A stretch of 51,391 nt of DNA from an uncultured Lachnospiraceae bacterium (GTDB taxonomy: Bacteria; Bacillota; Clostridia; Lachnospirales; Lachnospiraceae), in contig CAJUNB010000020.1 in the NCBI GenBank assembly GCA_910587635.1, forward strand, positions 1-51,391. The letters are read 5' to 3'. The position numbers and the translations under genes were made by a program. The notes beneath the pieces were generated by a model. It was not told the origin of the DNA. It did no database searches and worked only from the letters and a program-made list of their open reading frames with translations. The stretch's first letter is position 1. The number at the start of each line of letters is the position of its first letter. Below are positions 1 to 7,486 of this stretch, one piece after another.

Positions 1-6
1 ATAGAA

Positions 7-199
7 TAGGAGGAACGCGTGTGAAACGAAGTTTCACAATTGAAATGCGATCCGACGAGATGGCAGGTGACGCGCAGCGGCGCGTGCCGTTACATATTAT
101 AGGAGGAACGCGTGTGAAACGAAGTTTCACAATTGAAATGCGATCCGACGAGATGGCAGGTGACGCGCAGCGGCGCGTGCCGTTACATATTATAGGAGG
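7..199. repeat. 93-bp tandem duplication ending in the spoIIAB ribosome binding site
   Basis: Two copies of a 93-bp unit start at 7 and 100, and the first bases of a third copy (TAGGAGGA) start at 193 and supply the AGGAGG of spoIIAB. Each copy holds AGGAGG, a GTG, a perfect hairpin GTGAAAC-GAA-GTTTCAC (21-37 and 114-130) and a second hairpin ACGCGC-AGCG-GCGCGT (70-85 and 163-178). Because 93 is a multiple of three, the repeat reads as one open frame from GTG 21 (62 codons, stop just before spoIIAB), but the duplicated peptide resembles nothing I know. I treat it as an intergenic repeat rather than a gene. spoIIAA, normally directly upstream of spoIIAB, is not visible and should lie off the left edge. 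Confidence 0.85.
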
Positions 200-205
200 A
201 TACAG

Positions 206-649
206 ATGAATAACGAAATTATACTGGAATTTGACGGAATTTCCGCCAATGAAGCCTTTGCGAGAGTGGCGGTAGCAGCGTTTATAACGCCGGTCAATCC
301 TACCCTGGAGGAACTGGCGGATGTAAAGACTGCCGTTTCCGAAGCTGTCACAAACGCCATTATTCATGGATATGACGGGGAGAAGGGCAAAATAGTCATG
401 CACTGCATGTTGGATGACAATCTGTTACATATTGAAATACAGGATATGGGAAGAGGAATTGAAGATATAGAGAAAGCAATGGAGCCTCTCTATACGACGA
501 AACCGGAGCTGGAACGTTCGGGAATGGGATTTTCCTTTATGGAAGCTTTTATGGATGACCTTCAGGTGCAGTCGAAACCGGGGAAGGGGACCATCGTGAC
601 GATGGAGAAAATATTCAGATGGACATCCTATCCTGCGGATGGGGAATAG
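206..649 (+). CDS. spoIIAB: SpoIIAB, anti-sigma F factor / serine kinase
   Basis: 147-aa GHKL-type protein kinase that holds sigma F inactive in the predivisional cell and phosphorylates SpoIIAA. The ATP-binding N-box is visible as EAVTNAIIHGY (about residues 46-56), followed by the G1 box DMGRGI and the G2 region RSGMGFSFM; length matches the family (about 146 aa). The ATG lies 6 nt after AGGAGG (194-199), which is the third start of the upstream tandem repeat, so the repeat directly supplies its translation signal. sigF follows after only 3 nt. Identification is secure from motifs and context. Confidence 0.97.
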   Translation: MNNEIILEFDGISANEAFARVAVAAFITPVNPTLEELADVKTAVSEAVTNAIIHGYDGEKGKIVMHCMLDDNLLHIEIQDMGRGIEDIEKAMEPLYTTKPELERSGMGFSFMEAFMDDLQVQSKPGKGTIVTMEKIFRWTSYPADGE

Positions 650-652
650 CCT

Positions 653-1369
653 ATGGAAGAGACTGCAGTGCTGCTGACACAGGCACAGGCCGGAGACAGA
701 GGAGCAAGAGAAATACTGGTAGAGAAAAATCTGGGATTAGTACATCATATTGTGAAGCGATTTCTGGGACGGGGATATGAGGCGGAAGATCTGTTTCAGA
801 TCGGCAGTATCGGGCTGATGAAGGCCATTGATAAATTTGACCTGACCTATGAAGTGAAGTTTTCCACTTATGCAGTACCTATGATTGCCGGAGAAATCAA
901 ACGATTCCTCCGGGACGATGGTATGGTAAAAGTGTCCCGGACACTGAAGGAGAACGGTATGAAGATCAAACAGGCGGCAGATGAAGTATCAAAGGAGCTG
1001 GGCAGGGAGGCTACCATATCAGAAATCAGTGAGTTGACGGGCATTTCTGTGGAAGATATCGTAGTGGCGATGGAGGCAAATGCAGAAGTGGAATCCATCT
1101 ATAAATCAGTCTATCAGAGTGATGGCAATGAAATCTACATGGTGGACAGGCTGCCCTCCGGGAAAGATGACAATGAAAAAGTGTTGAATCATATATTGCT
1201 GGAGCAGCTTCTGTCAGAGCTTACGGATGAAGAAAAGAGATTGATTGCGCTTCGGTATTTCCAGGATAAGACTCAGGTGGAAGTGGCAAGGCAGCTTGGT
1301 ATCAGTCAGGTACAGGTCAGCCGTCTGGAAAAAAGGATACTCCTTCGAATGCGTGGACTTGCCAACTGA
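653..1369 (+). CDS. sigF: RNA polymerase sporulation sigma factor F
   Basis: 238-aa sigma-70 family protein controlling early forespore transcription. Region 2 is clear (NLGLVHHIVKRF, then DLFQIGSIGLMKAIDKFD and the FSTYAVPMIAGEIKRFLRDDG segment typical of SigF/SigG), region 3 includes LGREATISEISELTG, and region 4 ends with the helix-turn-helix QVEVARQLGISQVQVSRLEKRIL. It starts 3 nt after the spoIIAB stop, consistent with one spoIIA operon. SigG is the closest alternative, but adjacency to spoIIAB settles the call. Confidence 0.97.
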   Translation: MEETAVLLTQAQAGDRGAREILVEKNLGLVHHIVKRFLGRGYEAEDLFQIGSIGLMKAIDKFDLTYEVKFSTYAVPMIAGEIKRFLRDDGMVKVSRTLKENGMKIKQAADEVSKELGREATISEISELTGISVEDIVVAMEANAEVESIYKSVYQSDGNEIYMVDRLPSGKDDNEKVLNHILLEQLLSELTDEEKRLIALRYFQDKTQVEVARQLGISQVQVSRLEKRILLRMRGLAN

Positions 1370-1448
1370 AGGAAAAACAGATAGAATGAAATTTAATAAA
1401 TGAATGCTGCCATCAGGCAGCGGCAGAAAAGACAAATGAGGAGAACCT

Positions 1449-2102
1449 ATGAAAATTTATCTTGTGAGACACGGAGAGACAAGTTGGAATAAAGAAAAAA
1501 GAGTACAGGGAAGTGCAGACATTCCTCTGAATGAAAATGGTATACTTCTGGCGGAAATAACATCTGAAGAGATGAAGGATATCCCTGTGGAAATGATTTA
1601 TACCAGCCCTTTGATTCGGGCGAGAAAAACTGCAGAGATTATGAGGAGGAACAGAGATATTCCGGTCAGAATAGATGATCGCCTTCAGGAGATGGGATTT
1701 GGAAAATATGAGGGGACATTTATCAAAGAGGCTTCCGAACAGGAAGGGAATGTACTGCACAATTTTGTGAAACACCCTGAAAAATATGAGGCCAGAGATG
1801 GGGAGAACTTTTCTCAGGTCATTGCCCGTGCCCGGAGCTTTATAGACGAAGTGCTGGTGCCGATAGAAAAGATGTATTCCAATATTATGATTGCTAGCCA
1901 TGGCGCATTTATCAGATGTTTCCTGCGATGTGTTGAGAACAGGCCCCTGTCAGAATTTTGGGGTGGTATTTATCAGAATAACTGTGCCGTAACGATACTG
2001 GAACTAAAAGCTGGTAAATTAAAAATCCTGGAAGAGGGAAAAGTATACTATCATTTGCCAGAGGCTGATAGTGGACGGATTCAAAAGGGAAGAATTGTAT
2101 AA
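1449..2102 (+). CDS. Histidine phosphatase family protein (phosphoglycerate-mutase-like)
   Basis: 217-aa member of the branch-1 histidine phosphatase superfamily. The phospho-acceptor motif RHGETSWN is at residues 7-14 with catalytic His8; the second Arg/Glu motif is TSPLIRARKTAE and the distal His is in ASHGAFIRCF. Substrate cannot be read from sequence: relatives include cobalamin phosphatases, broad-specificity phosphatases and mutases. A GAGGAG ribosome binding site precedes the ATG. It sits between spoIIA and spoVA with its own terminator. Confidence 0.85.
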   Translation: MKIYLVRHGETSWNKEKRVQGSADIPLNENGILLAEITSEEMKDIPVEMIYTSPLIRARKTAEIMRRNRDIPVRIDDRLQEMGFGKYEGTFIKEASEQEGNVLHNFVKHPEKYEARDGENFSQVIARARSFIDEVLVPIEKMYSNIMIASHGAFIRCFLRCVENRPLSEFWGGIYQNNCAVTILELKAGKLKILEEGKVYYHLPEADSGRIQKGRIV

Positions 2103-2160
2103 TTTTCTGTGGATGTTTCAGAGTACGGAAACTGGAATGATAAAAAGGATAACAGAAGAG

Positions 2161-2205
2161 ATACCGCCTGCGTGCAACAAAGCTGCAGACGGTATGTTTT
2201 GTTTT
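2161..2205 (+). terminator. Intrinsic terminator after the histidine phosphatase gene
   Basis: ATACCG (2161-2166) pairs with CGGTAT (2190-2195), with an inner CTGC/GCAG stem, followed by a T-rich run (GTTTTGTTTT). Confidence 0.7.
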
Positions 2206-2229
2206 ACAGGAAATAACTGCTAAAGCAGT

Positions 2230-2268
2230 CCGTGCGCACGGTGAATCCAGCGATGCAGGATTCTTTTT
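2230..2268 (+). terminator. Palindrome and second terminator-like hairpin upstream of spoVA
   Basis: A perfect 12-bp palindrome CCGTGCGCACGG (2230-2241) is followed by GAATCC (2243-2248) pairing with GGATTC (2258-2263) and a T-run (2264-2268). It would insulate the spoVA promoter, which begins 3 nt later. Confidence 0.6.
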
Positions 2269-2270
2269 CA

Positions 2271-2299
2271 GAATATTTTTGACAAAAATCCGTATACTA
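2271..2299 (+). promoter_or_regulatory. Candidate forespore (sigma G/F) promoter for spoVAA-AB-AC
   Basis: GAATA (2271-2275), a 17-nt spacer and TATACTA (2293-2299) match the general sigma-G pattern (G-n-ATA, about 18 nt, CAT-n-nTA), as expected for spoVA from Bacillus. Its position also argues that translation starts downstream, at ATG 2333 rather than TTG 2279. This is a pattern match, not a mapped start. Confidence 0.55.
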
Positions 2300-2332
2300 A
2301 TCCGCAAAAAGAAGGATATCAGTATTGAATCT

Positions 2333-2962
2333 ATGGAAAATAAAGTAGTCTATATCAAGCCAAAGCGGAATGTGCAGGTAAAGACGGAGGAAGTGTTTTT
2401 CAGGGATATTGCCTCTGTGACCTGTATCGATGAGCATATCACAGCAAAGGTCAGAGCACTGAAAGTCCATCATTTTCGGGAAGGAACAGAAAAAAGAGCC
2501 GTTATCAGCTGCCTGAAACTGACCGAACTGGTTCAGGATGTGGATAAGGGAATTACCGTAGAAAATGTAGGCGAAATGGACACGCTGATAAAACTGGTAA
2601 AGACATCTGATGCAAAGGGAACACTGGTATGGTTGAAAATAGTCTTTGTAGCGTGCATCAGTTTTTTTGGAACTGCATTTACGATTATGGCATTTCATAA
2701 TGATGTGGGAATCCACGATGTATTTGCAAGACTGTATGAGATGACAATGGGACAGAAAGCCACAGGAATTACGACTCTGGAAGTGGCGTATTCGCTTGGA
2801 CTGGCCATAGGGATTACTCTGTTTTTCAATCATGTGGGAGGCAGGCGTATCACTGCAGATCCTACGCCCATTGAGGTGGAGATGCGTATCTATGAGAAAG
2901 ATGTGGACGATACGCTGATTGAGACGGCAGACAGGGAAGGGAAGACGATCGATGCTTCATAA
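2333..2962 (+). CDS. spoVAA: SpoVAA, stage V sporulation protein AA
   Basis: 209-aa membrane protein of the SpoVA dipicolinic-acid channel complex in the spore inner membrane. A soluble N-terminal half begins VVYIKPKRNVQV, which lines up with the N-terminus of Bacillus SpoVAA; two hydrophobic segments follow (around residues 105-125 and 160-177), and the conserved tail NHVGGRRITADPTPIEVEM matches the family's NHVFKKRLNEEPSPLEVEM. The frame is open upstream to TTG 2279, but that would include the candidate promoter and lacks a ribosome binding site. ATG 2333 has GAAGGA at 2311-2316, rather distant at 16 nt. An ATT at 2324 is better spaced but unlikely. The stop overlaps spoVAB. Confidence 0.9.
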   Translation: MENKVVYIKPKRNVQVKTEEVFFRDIASVTCIDEHITAKVRALKVHHFREGTEKRAVISCLKLTELVQDVDKGITVENVGEMDTLIKLVKTSDAKGTLVWLKIVFVACISFFGTAFTIMAFHNDVGIHDVFARLYEMTMGQKATGITTLEVAYSLGLAIGITLFFNHVGGRRITADPTPIEVEMRIYEKDVDDTLIETADREGKTIDAS

Positions 2963-3440
2963 GAGAATATTTTTGGCAATTATCGGAAGCAGTTTTGGGA
3001 TGATGACAGCAGGGGGCGTCTTTACAGTGCTTCTGGCAGTGGGCCTGATTCCTCGTTTTGCCGGGAAAACCCATACAGGCAAAAAGGTACTCATCTATGA
3101 GAATATGGTAATACTGGGAACAATGGCAGGGAATATTCTCAGTGTATTTAACTGGAACAGTCAATTTGAAGAGCTGGTAACTGGACAGTTTGGAATCCCT
3201 CAGCAAATATGGGGTGTATTTGCACAGCTTTTACTCGTCTGCTTTGGTGTATTTGCGGGAATCTTTGTAGGAAGTCTGGCTATGGCCATAGCGGAAATGC
3301 TGGACAGCATTCCGATCTTTGCCAGAAGAATCGGATTTCGACATGGGCTGGGAATTGCAGTGATCGCCATGGCTCTGGGCAAGATGGCAGGTTCCCTGTT
3401 TTATTTTTATCAAAAAATGTATCTGTACGGAGGGTTATAA
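2952..3440 (+). CDS. spoVAB: SpoVAB, stage V sporulation protein AB
   Basis: 162-aa integral membrane protein, second gene of the spoVA operon. It shows alternating hydrophobic helices, the GGVFTVLLAVGLIPR segment near the N-terminus, and ENMVILGTMAGN and EMLDSIPIFARRI stretches typical of SpoVAB. The chosen ATG overlaps the spoVAA stop by 11 bp and is preceded by a GGAAGGGAAG purine run, indicating coupled translation. An in-frame ATG 33 bp upstream lies deeper inside spoVAA and is less likely. Its individual role in DPA transport is poorly defined. Confidence 0.9.
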   Translation: MLHKRIFLAIIGSSFGMMTAGGVFTVLLAVGLIPRFAGKTHTGKKVLIYENMVILGTMAGNILSVFNWNSQFEELVTGQFGIPQQIWGVFAQLLLVCFGVFAGIFVGSLAMAIAEMLDSIPIFARRIGFRHGLGIAVIAMALGKMAGSLFYFYQKMYLYGGL

Positions 3441-3441
3441 A

Positions 3442-3891
3442 ATGGATGAAGAAAAGAAAAAACAATATCAGCAATATGTAAAAGAGGTGACACCTACGCA
3501 CAATCTGTGGATATTGATGGGAAAGGCTTTTGTAACAGGTGGAGCGATTTGTTTGATTGGTCAATGCATTTTAAACTATTGTACATCGGGGCTTGGTATG
3601 GACAAGCAGACGGCAGGAAGCTGGTGTTCTTTGGTGCTCGTACTGTGCAGTGTGATTTTGACAGGATTCAACATTTATCCGGAGATTACGAAATGGGGCG
3701 GTGCAGGGGCGCTTGTGCCGATTACCGGTTTTGCCAATTCTGTGGCAGCTCCGGCTATTGAGTTCAAAAAAGAGGGACAGGTATTTGGTGTCGGATGTAA
3801 AATATTTACGATTGCAGGTCCGGTAATTTTGTACGGCATTTTTACCAGTTGGCTGTTGGGGCTCGGGTACTGGATTTTGGGGATGATATAA
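3442..3891 (+). CDS. spoVAC: SpoVAC, stage V sporulation protein AC
   Basis: 149-aa membrane protein. In Bacillus SpoVAC is reported as a mechanosensitive channel subunit for DPA movement during sporulation and germination. Diagnostic segments are the N-terminal VKEVTPTHNLWILMGKAFV, GGAICLIGQCI and the internal GGAGALVPITGFANSVAAPA followed by EFKKEGQVFGVG. It begins 1 nt after the spoVAB stop. In most spore formers spoVAD and spoVAE follow directly; here the next gene encodes an unrelated DUF362 protein and the two partners lie 7.4 kb downstream. Confidence 0.95.
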   Translation: MDEEKKKQYQQYVKEVTPTHNLWILMGKAFVTGGAICLIGQCILNYCTSGLGMDKQTAGSWCSLVLVLCSVILTGFNIYPEITKWGGAGALVPITGFANSVAAPAIEFKKEGQVFGVGCKIFTIAGPVILYGIFTSWLLGLGYWILGMI

Positions 3892-3959
3892 TTTCATAAT
3901 TATTTCTTGAAAAGCACAGAATATCCTGATAAAATTCAAAGCAAAGGAGGGTATAGACG

Positions 3960-4826
3960 ATGAAACCAAAAGTATATTTTACGAGAAAAATAGAACCGGA
4001 AAAGGTACTGGAGCTTTACCGTCTTACAGGAAAGGAACTGGAAGGGAAAGTGGCAGTGAAACTTCATTCCGGTGAAGAAGGCAATCAGAATTTCCTGAAA
4101 CCGGAATTTTTCAAACCAATGATAGAGTATGTAAACGGGGTTGCAGTCGAATGCAATACAGCGTATGAAGGCTCCAGAAACACGACGGAGAAGCATTTAC
4201 AGACACTGGAAAAACACGGATGGAGTAAATATTTTCAGGTAGACCTGTTGGACGGAGAAGGGCCGGACCTGGAACTGCCTATTCCGGGCGGCAAACGCAT
4301 CAAAAATAATTTTGTGGGGAAAAACATCGTAAACTATGATTCTCTGCTGGTATTGTCCCATTTCAAAGGACACCCAATGGGAGGTTATGGCGGAGCATTA
4401 AAACAATTATCCATCGGAGTGGCTTCTTCTTATGGAAAGGGTTATATTCACGGTGTGGGCGATCCAAAGAATTTCTGGACTTCCGATCATGATTCCTTCC
4501 TGGAAGCCATGGCCGATGCAGCATTTTCTGTTATAGAGTTTTTCAAAGGGAATGCGGTTTATATAAATGTTATGAAAAATATGTCTGTAGACTGTGACTG
4601 CTGTGCGGTAGCAGAAGATCCGTGTATGTCAGATATCGGTATTCTGGCATCCACAGATCCAGTCGCCATCGACCAGGCGTGTCTGGATCTTGTGTATGCA
4701 TCCGATGATCCTGGCAGAGATCATCTGCTGGAGCGAATCGAGTCCCTTAATGGAGTACATACCATTGAAGCAGCAGAGGCGCTTGGATGCGGATTACGGG
4801 AATATGAATTGATCACAGTTGAATAA
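3960..4826 (+). CDS. DUF362 domain-containing protein
   Basis: 288-aa soluble protein of the DUF362 family, often found with or fused to ferredoxin domains; the reaction is unknown. Characteristic segments are VAVKLHSGEEGNQNFLKPEF near the N-terminus, SLLVLSHFKGHPMGGYGGALKQLSIG in the centre and STDPVAIDQACLDLV near the end. A cysteine cluster (DCDCCAVAEDPC, about residues 212-223) could bind metal or an Fe-S cluster. AAAGGAGG precedes the ATG. It lies 68 nt after spoVAC with no hairpin between, so read-through from the spoVA promoter is possible. Confidence 0.85.
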   Translation: MKPKVYFTRKIEPEKVLELYRLTGKELEGKVAVKLHSGEEGNQNFLKPEFFKPMIEYVNGVAVECNTAYEGSRNTTEKHLQTLEKHGWSKYFQVDLLDGEGPDLELPIPGGKRIKNNFVGKNIVNYDSLLVLSHFKGHPMGGYGGALKQLSIGVASSYGKGYIHGVGDPKNFWTSDHDSFLEAMADAAFSVIEFFKGNAVYINVMKNMSVDCDCCAVAEDPCMSDIGILASTDPVAIDQACLDLVYASDDPGRDHLLERIESLNGVHTIEAAEALGCGLREYELITVE

Positions 4827-4843
4827 ACAGGTAATGATGAACG

Positions 4844-4870
4844 GGCGCCATATGATATGGCGCCTTTTTT
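4844..4870 (+). terminator. Strong intrinsic terminator after the DUF362 gene
   Basis: Perfect 9-bp stem GGCGCCATA (4844-4852) / TATGGCGCC (4856-4864) with loop TGA and T6 (4865-4870). It ends the spoVAA-AB-AC-DUF362 unit and separates it from the agr cassette. Confidence 0.93.
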
Positions 4871-4983
4871 GTTCTGTAGGAAATTGCTTTGTAATTTCTT
4901 TTTTACATTATGAAAAAGATCTTGATACTGAAGGGCAGGATCGTTCCCTGGATATGGAAGCTTGAGGGAGGATAAAATTACGA

Positions 4984-5733
4984 ATGATAAGAGTAGGTAT
5001 TTGCGATGACATGTTGGAGGAGACAATAAGACAGAAAGGGATGGTAGAACGATTTGGAAAACGCTTTGGTGTGAATGTGGAAATCCTTATATTTGAGGAA
5101 GGAGAAGAACTGCTGCAGGAAATACAAACTTATGGACACATAGATATCTTACTTCTTGATATTGAGATGGGAGGAATAAATGGGATAGAGACAGCACGGA
5201 TTATCCGAGAGACAGATTTTCAGACTGTACTGATCTTTATTTCTGCCTATGATCAATATTGTAAAGAGATGATTTCAGTACAGCCTTTTGCCTTTCTGGA
5301 TAAGCCAGTGAAAGAAAAGGAACTGGAAATCGTATTGAAAAAAGTAATGGAAGTAAAGTTTGCCGAGTGTGAAAGGTTTTTATTTTCCAGTCAGAAACAC
5401 AGATATAGTATGCCGCTTTATCAGATACTGTATTTTGAAAGTACGGGAAGACAGATTTGTGTCTATTGTGAAAAAGAAAGATATCTCTTCTATGGAAAGT
5501 TAAATACTGGAGAAAAAGAAGTCGGAAAATCCCGTATAAAATTTGCCAGAATTCATGTTTCTTATTACATCAACCTGAATCATATTAAAGAGTGGAATTA
5601 TGACAGTGTTATTATGGATGATAATATGGAAATACCGGTGAGTAAAAAGTATCGTAAAATGATGAAACAGTATTATATGGGGATATTGGGTAAACGGGAT
5701 GAAAAAGAATGGACAGGGATATTCTTTTGCTGA
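4984..5733 (+). CDS. LytTR-family response regulator (AgrA-like)
   Basis: 249-aa response regulator with an N-terminal receiver (acidic pair D8-D9, phospho-acceptor Asp59 in ILLLDIEMGG, LDKPVK lysine) and a C-terminal LytTR DNA-binding domain (about 135-240: ILYFESTGRQICVY, ARIHVSYYINLNHIKEW). LytTR regulators paired with GHKL kinases usually control peptide or quorum functions. Purines GAGGGAGGA end 12 nt before the ATG, a slightly long spacing. The kinase, AgrD and AgrB genes follow in the same direction, so by context it is the regulator of this agr cassette. Confidence 0.9.
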   Translation: MIRVGICDDMLEETIRQKGMVERFGKRFGVNVEILIFEEGEELLQEIQTYGHIDILLLDIEMGGINGIETARIIRETDFQTVLIFISAYDQYCKEMISVQPFAFLDKPVKEKELEIVLKKVMEVKFAECERFLFSSQKHRYSMPLYQILYFESTGRQICVYCEKERYLFYGKLNTGEKEVGKSRIKFARIHVSYYINLNHIKEWNYDSVIMDDNMEIPVSKKYRKMMKQYYMGILGKRDEKEWTGIFFC

Positions 5734-5835
5734 TAGGGGCTCTTTCCCGCCGTGTATTTTCCTGTTCGTTAAAGGGGCCGTTGAAATATTGTTTCATTTG
5801 GCTTAGACCATACGATAGCGGAAGGGGATGGGAAA

Positions 5836-7161
5836 ATGAAAACATGGATTATTTTTGTGGTGTTAGGTATTGCGGAACTTTTTCTTTTGTTGGTACAGCG
5901 CATTTTTGTGGAAAAGGCGTTGACTTCCAGAGGGAGAAAACCGGTATATGAAGTTATAGCCTGGGGATTTTATTATTTTGCATTCGGACTGATTACATAT
6001 GTGTTTACAGATAATGTACTGATAAATATTCTGTCTTTTAATATTCTATTTGTGACTGTTATTTTTTACTTATATCAAGATAAATTTCGTTATAGCATTT
6101 ATGTGACAGTTTTTATGTATATAGCAGGAATGTGTGCAGAAGTATTGGCTTGTTATTTATTGCTGGCTATTAATTATTATAAAAAAGATTATATTATTGA
6201 GTTTGATCAATATTTTGTAGGGGCTGTTATTTCGAAATTTATATGGTTTTGCTTTATAAAAATTGCTTTGCTATATGTTGGAAAAAACAAAAGGAAAGGA
6301 TTATGTGTACGTGACTTGATGGAAGCCTGTTCTGTACCTATGGGAAGTATCCTGATTATTTTTATGATGCTTCCTACGAGAAACAGGTTATATCGAGAGG
6401 ACGGTAGTGTTATAAATATTCAGGGATGTATTGGGACAATTATCTTGTTTGTTATTAATATTGCAACTTATTATTTATATGAAAAAGGAAAGAAGGCGGC
6501 AGAAAAGCGTATTTACGAAGAGGCATTACGGGAGCAGTGCAATTATTATATGCGGCAATGTGAAGAGAGTAAGACGCTCTGGACGGAGCTGAGCAAATTC
6601 CGTCACGATATGAAACAAAGATACGTCTATGTGCAGATGCTGCTGGAAAACAACCGTTACGATGCATTGAGACAATATTATGAAAACATTGAAAATTTTT
6701 TAATTACTACGAGAAGCGTAGCAAGCAGCGGCAATATTTTCTTTGACAGTATTTTGAACTATAAGGCGGAAATTGCAGCGAGAGACAAAACAGAATTTCG
6801 GCTCGATCTGGAAATACCCCATGACTGTGAGACAGACAGTGAAGAGGTCAGTATTTGCCTTGGCAATCTGATCGACAATGGTATGGAGGCTGTCCGGGGA
6901 CTGGAAAGTGAGAGGCGCTGGCTCTCTATTAAGATCAGGGTGCAGGGATATAATCTCTATATAGAGACGAGAAATCCATATGACTTGCCCCGTGTGAAAA
7001 AAGGTGGTGATTATATTACCACAAAACAGGATGTGAGGTCTCATGGATGGGGATTGCAGATCATTCGGGAGATCGTAGAGCGGTATCATGGAGAAATAGA
7101 GATTACGGAAGAGAATCAGGAATTCTGTGTCAAGATTCTGCTGTTTCAGATTATAAAATAA
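5836..7161 (+). CDS. GHKL-domain sensor histidine kinase (AgrC-like)
   Basis: 441-aa membrane kinase, the likely receptor for the cyclic peptide made by the neighbouring agrD/agrB. The N-terminal 215 residues form about six hydrophobic helices, as in AgrC. A linker leads to the dimerisation/phospho-acceptor box KFRHDMKQRY (His257), the N-box CLGNLIDNGMEAV and the G-box SHGWGLQIIREIVERYHG. AAGGGG lies 8 nt before the ATG. The gap of about 100 nt after the regulator shows no terminator. No other peptide-receptor candidate is visible nearby. Confidence 0.88.
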   Translation: MKTWIIFVVLGIAELFLLLVQRIFVEKALTSRGRKPVYEVIAWGFYYFAFGLITYVFTDNVLINILSFNILFVTVIFYLYQDKFRYSIYVTVFMYIAGMCAEVLACYLLLAINYYKKDYIIEFDQYFVGAVISKFIWFCFIKIALLYVGKNKRKGLCVRDLMEACSVPMGSILIIFMMLPTRNRLYREDGSVINIQGCIGTIILFVINIATYYLYEKGKKAAEKRIYEEALREQCNYYMRQCEESKTLWTELSKFRHDMKQRYVYVQMLLENNRYDALRQYYENIENFLITTRSVASSGNIFFDSILNYKAEIAARDKTEFRLDLEIPHDCETDSEEVSICLGNLIDNGMEAVRGLESERRWLSIKIRVQGYNLYIETRNPYDLPRVKKGGDYITTKQDVRSHGWGLQIIREIVERYHGEIEITEENQEFCVKILLFQIIK

Positions 7162-7330
7162 TAATTTAAATAGTAATCGCAGCCTGTGCAAGCAGTGACA
7201 ACCCATATGAAAAGAGACCACTGTCTAAAAATGACAATATAACAGGTCAATTATAGCAACAGACGTTTGAGGAAGAGGAGATATATTATAATGAAACAAT
7301 CAAAAATCTTTATACATAGGAGGAAGAGTT

Positions 7331-7486
7331 ATGAAACTCAAAAGTTTAGTTGCAAAGTGTGGAAGCAGTATGGTGGCGTTGGCATTGACGGTGGTGGCGA
7401 CGCAGTTCGCGTCTAGGGGATGTTGTTTTCTTTTATACCAGCCGGAAGAACCAAAGGGATTAAAAAAGTTTTCTAAAAATAAATGA
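7331..7486 (+). CDS. agrD: AgrD-type cyclic lactone autoinducer peptide precursor
   Basis: 51-aa ORF absent from many automatic calls because of its size. It has a basic amphipathic leader (MKLKSLVAKCGSSMVALAL...), then ASR-G-C31-C32-F-L-L followed by the conserved Y-Q-P-E-E-P-K recognition tail and a basic C-terminus. By alignment with clostridial AgrD peptides (ring ending just before xQPEEP) the mature ring is probably C-C-F-L-L with Cys31 forming the thiolactone; Cys32 is an alternative. AGGAGGAAGAGTT precedes the ATG. Its TGA overlaps the agrB ATG (ATGA), so the two are translationally coupled. Confidence 0.9.
   Translation: MKLKSLVAKCGSSMVALALTVVATQFASRGCCFLLYQPEEPKGLKKFSKNK

Noticed and set aside
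21..209. 62-aa ORF across the tandem repeat
   Set aside because: It is the repeat read twice in the same frame, resembles no protein I know, and overlaps the spoIIAB start region; kept as a repeat.
2279..2332. TTG-initiated N-terminal extension of SpoVAA
   Set aside because: No ribosome binding site, overlaps a promoter candidate, and not supported by family alignment.
7162..7330. AgrA/LytTR binding sites upstream of agrD
   Set aside because: No convincing pair of direct repeats of the LytTR type could be found by eye.
7291..7416. 41-aa frame overlapping agrD in another phase (MKQSKIFIHRRKS...)
   Set aside because: It has a purine-rich region upstream, but the agrD frame has the conserved AgrD motif and a better spaced AGGAGG.
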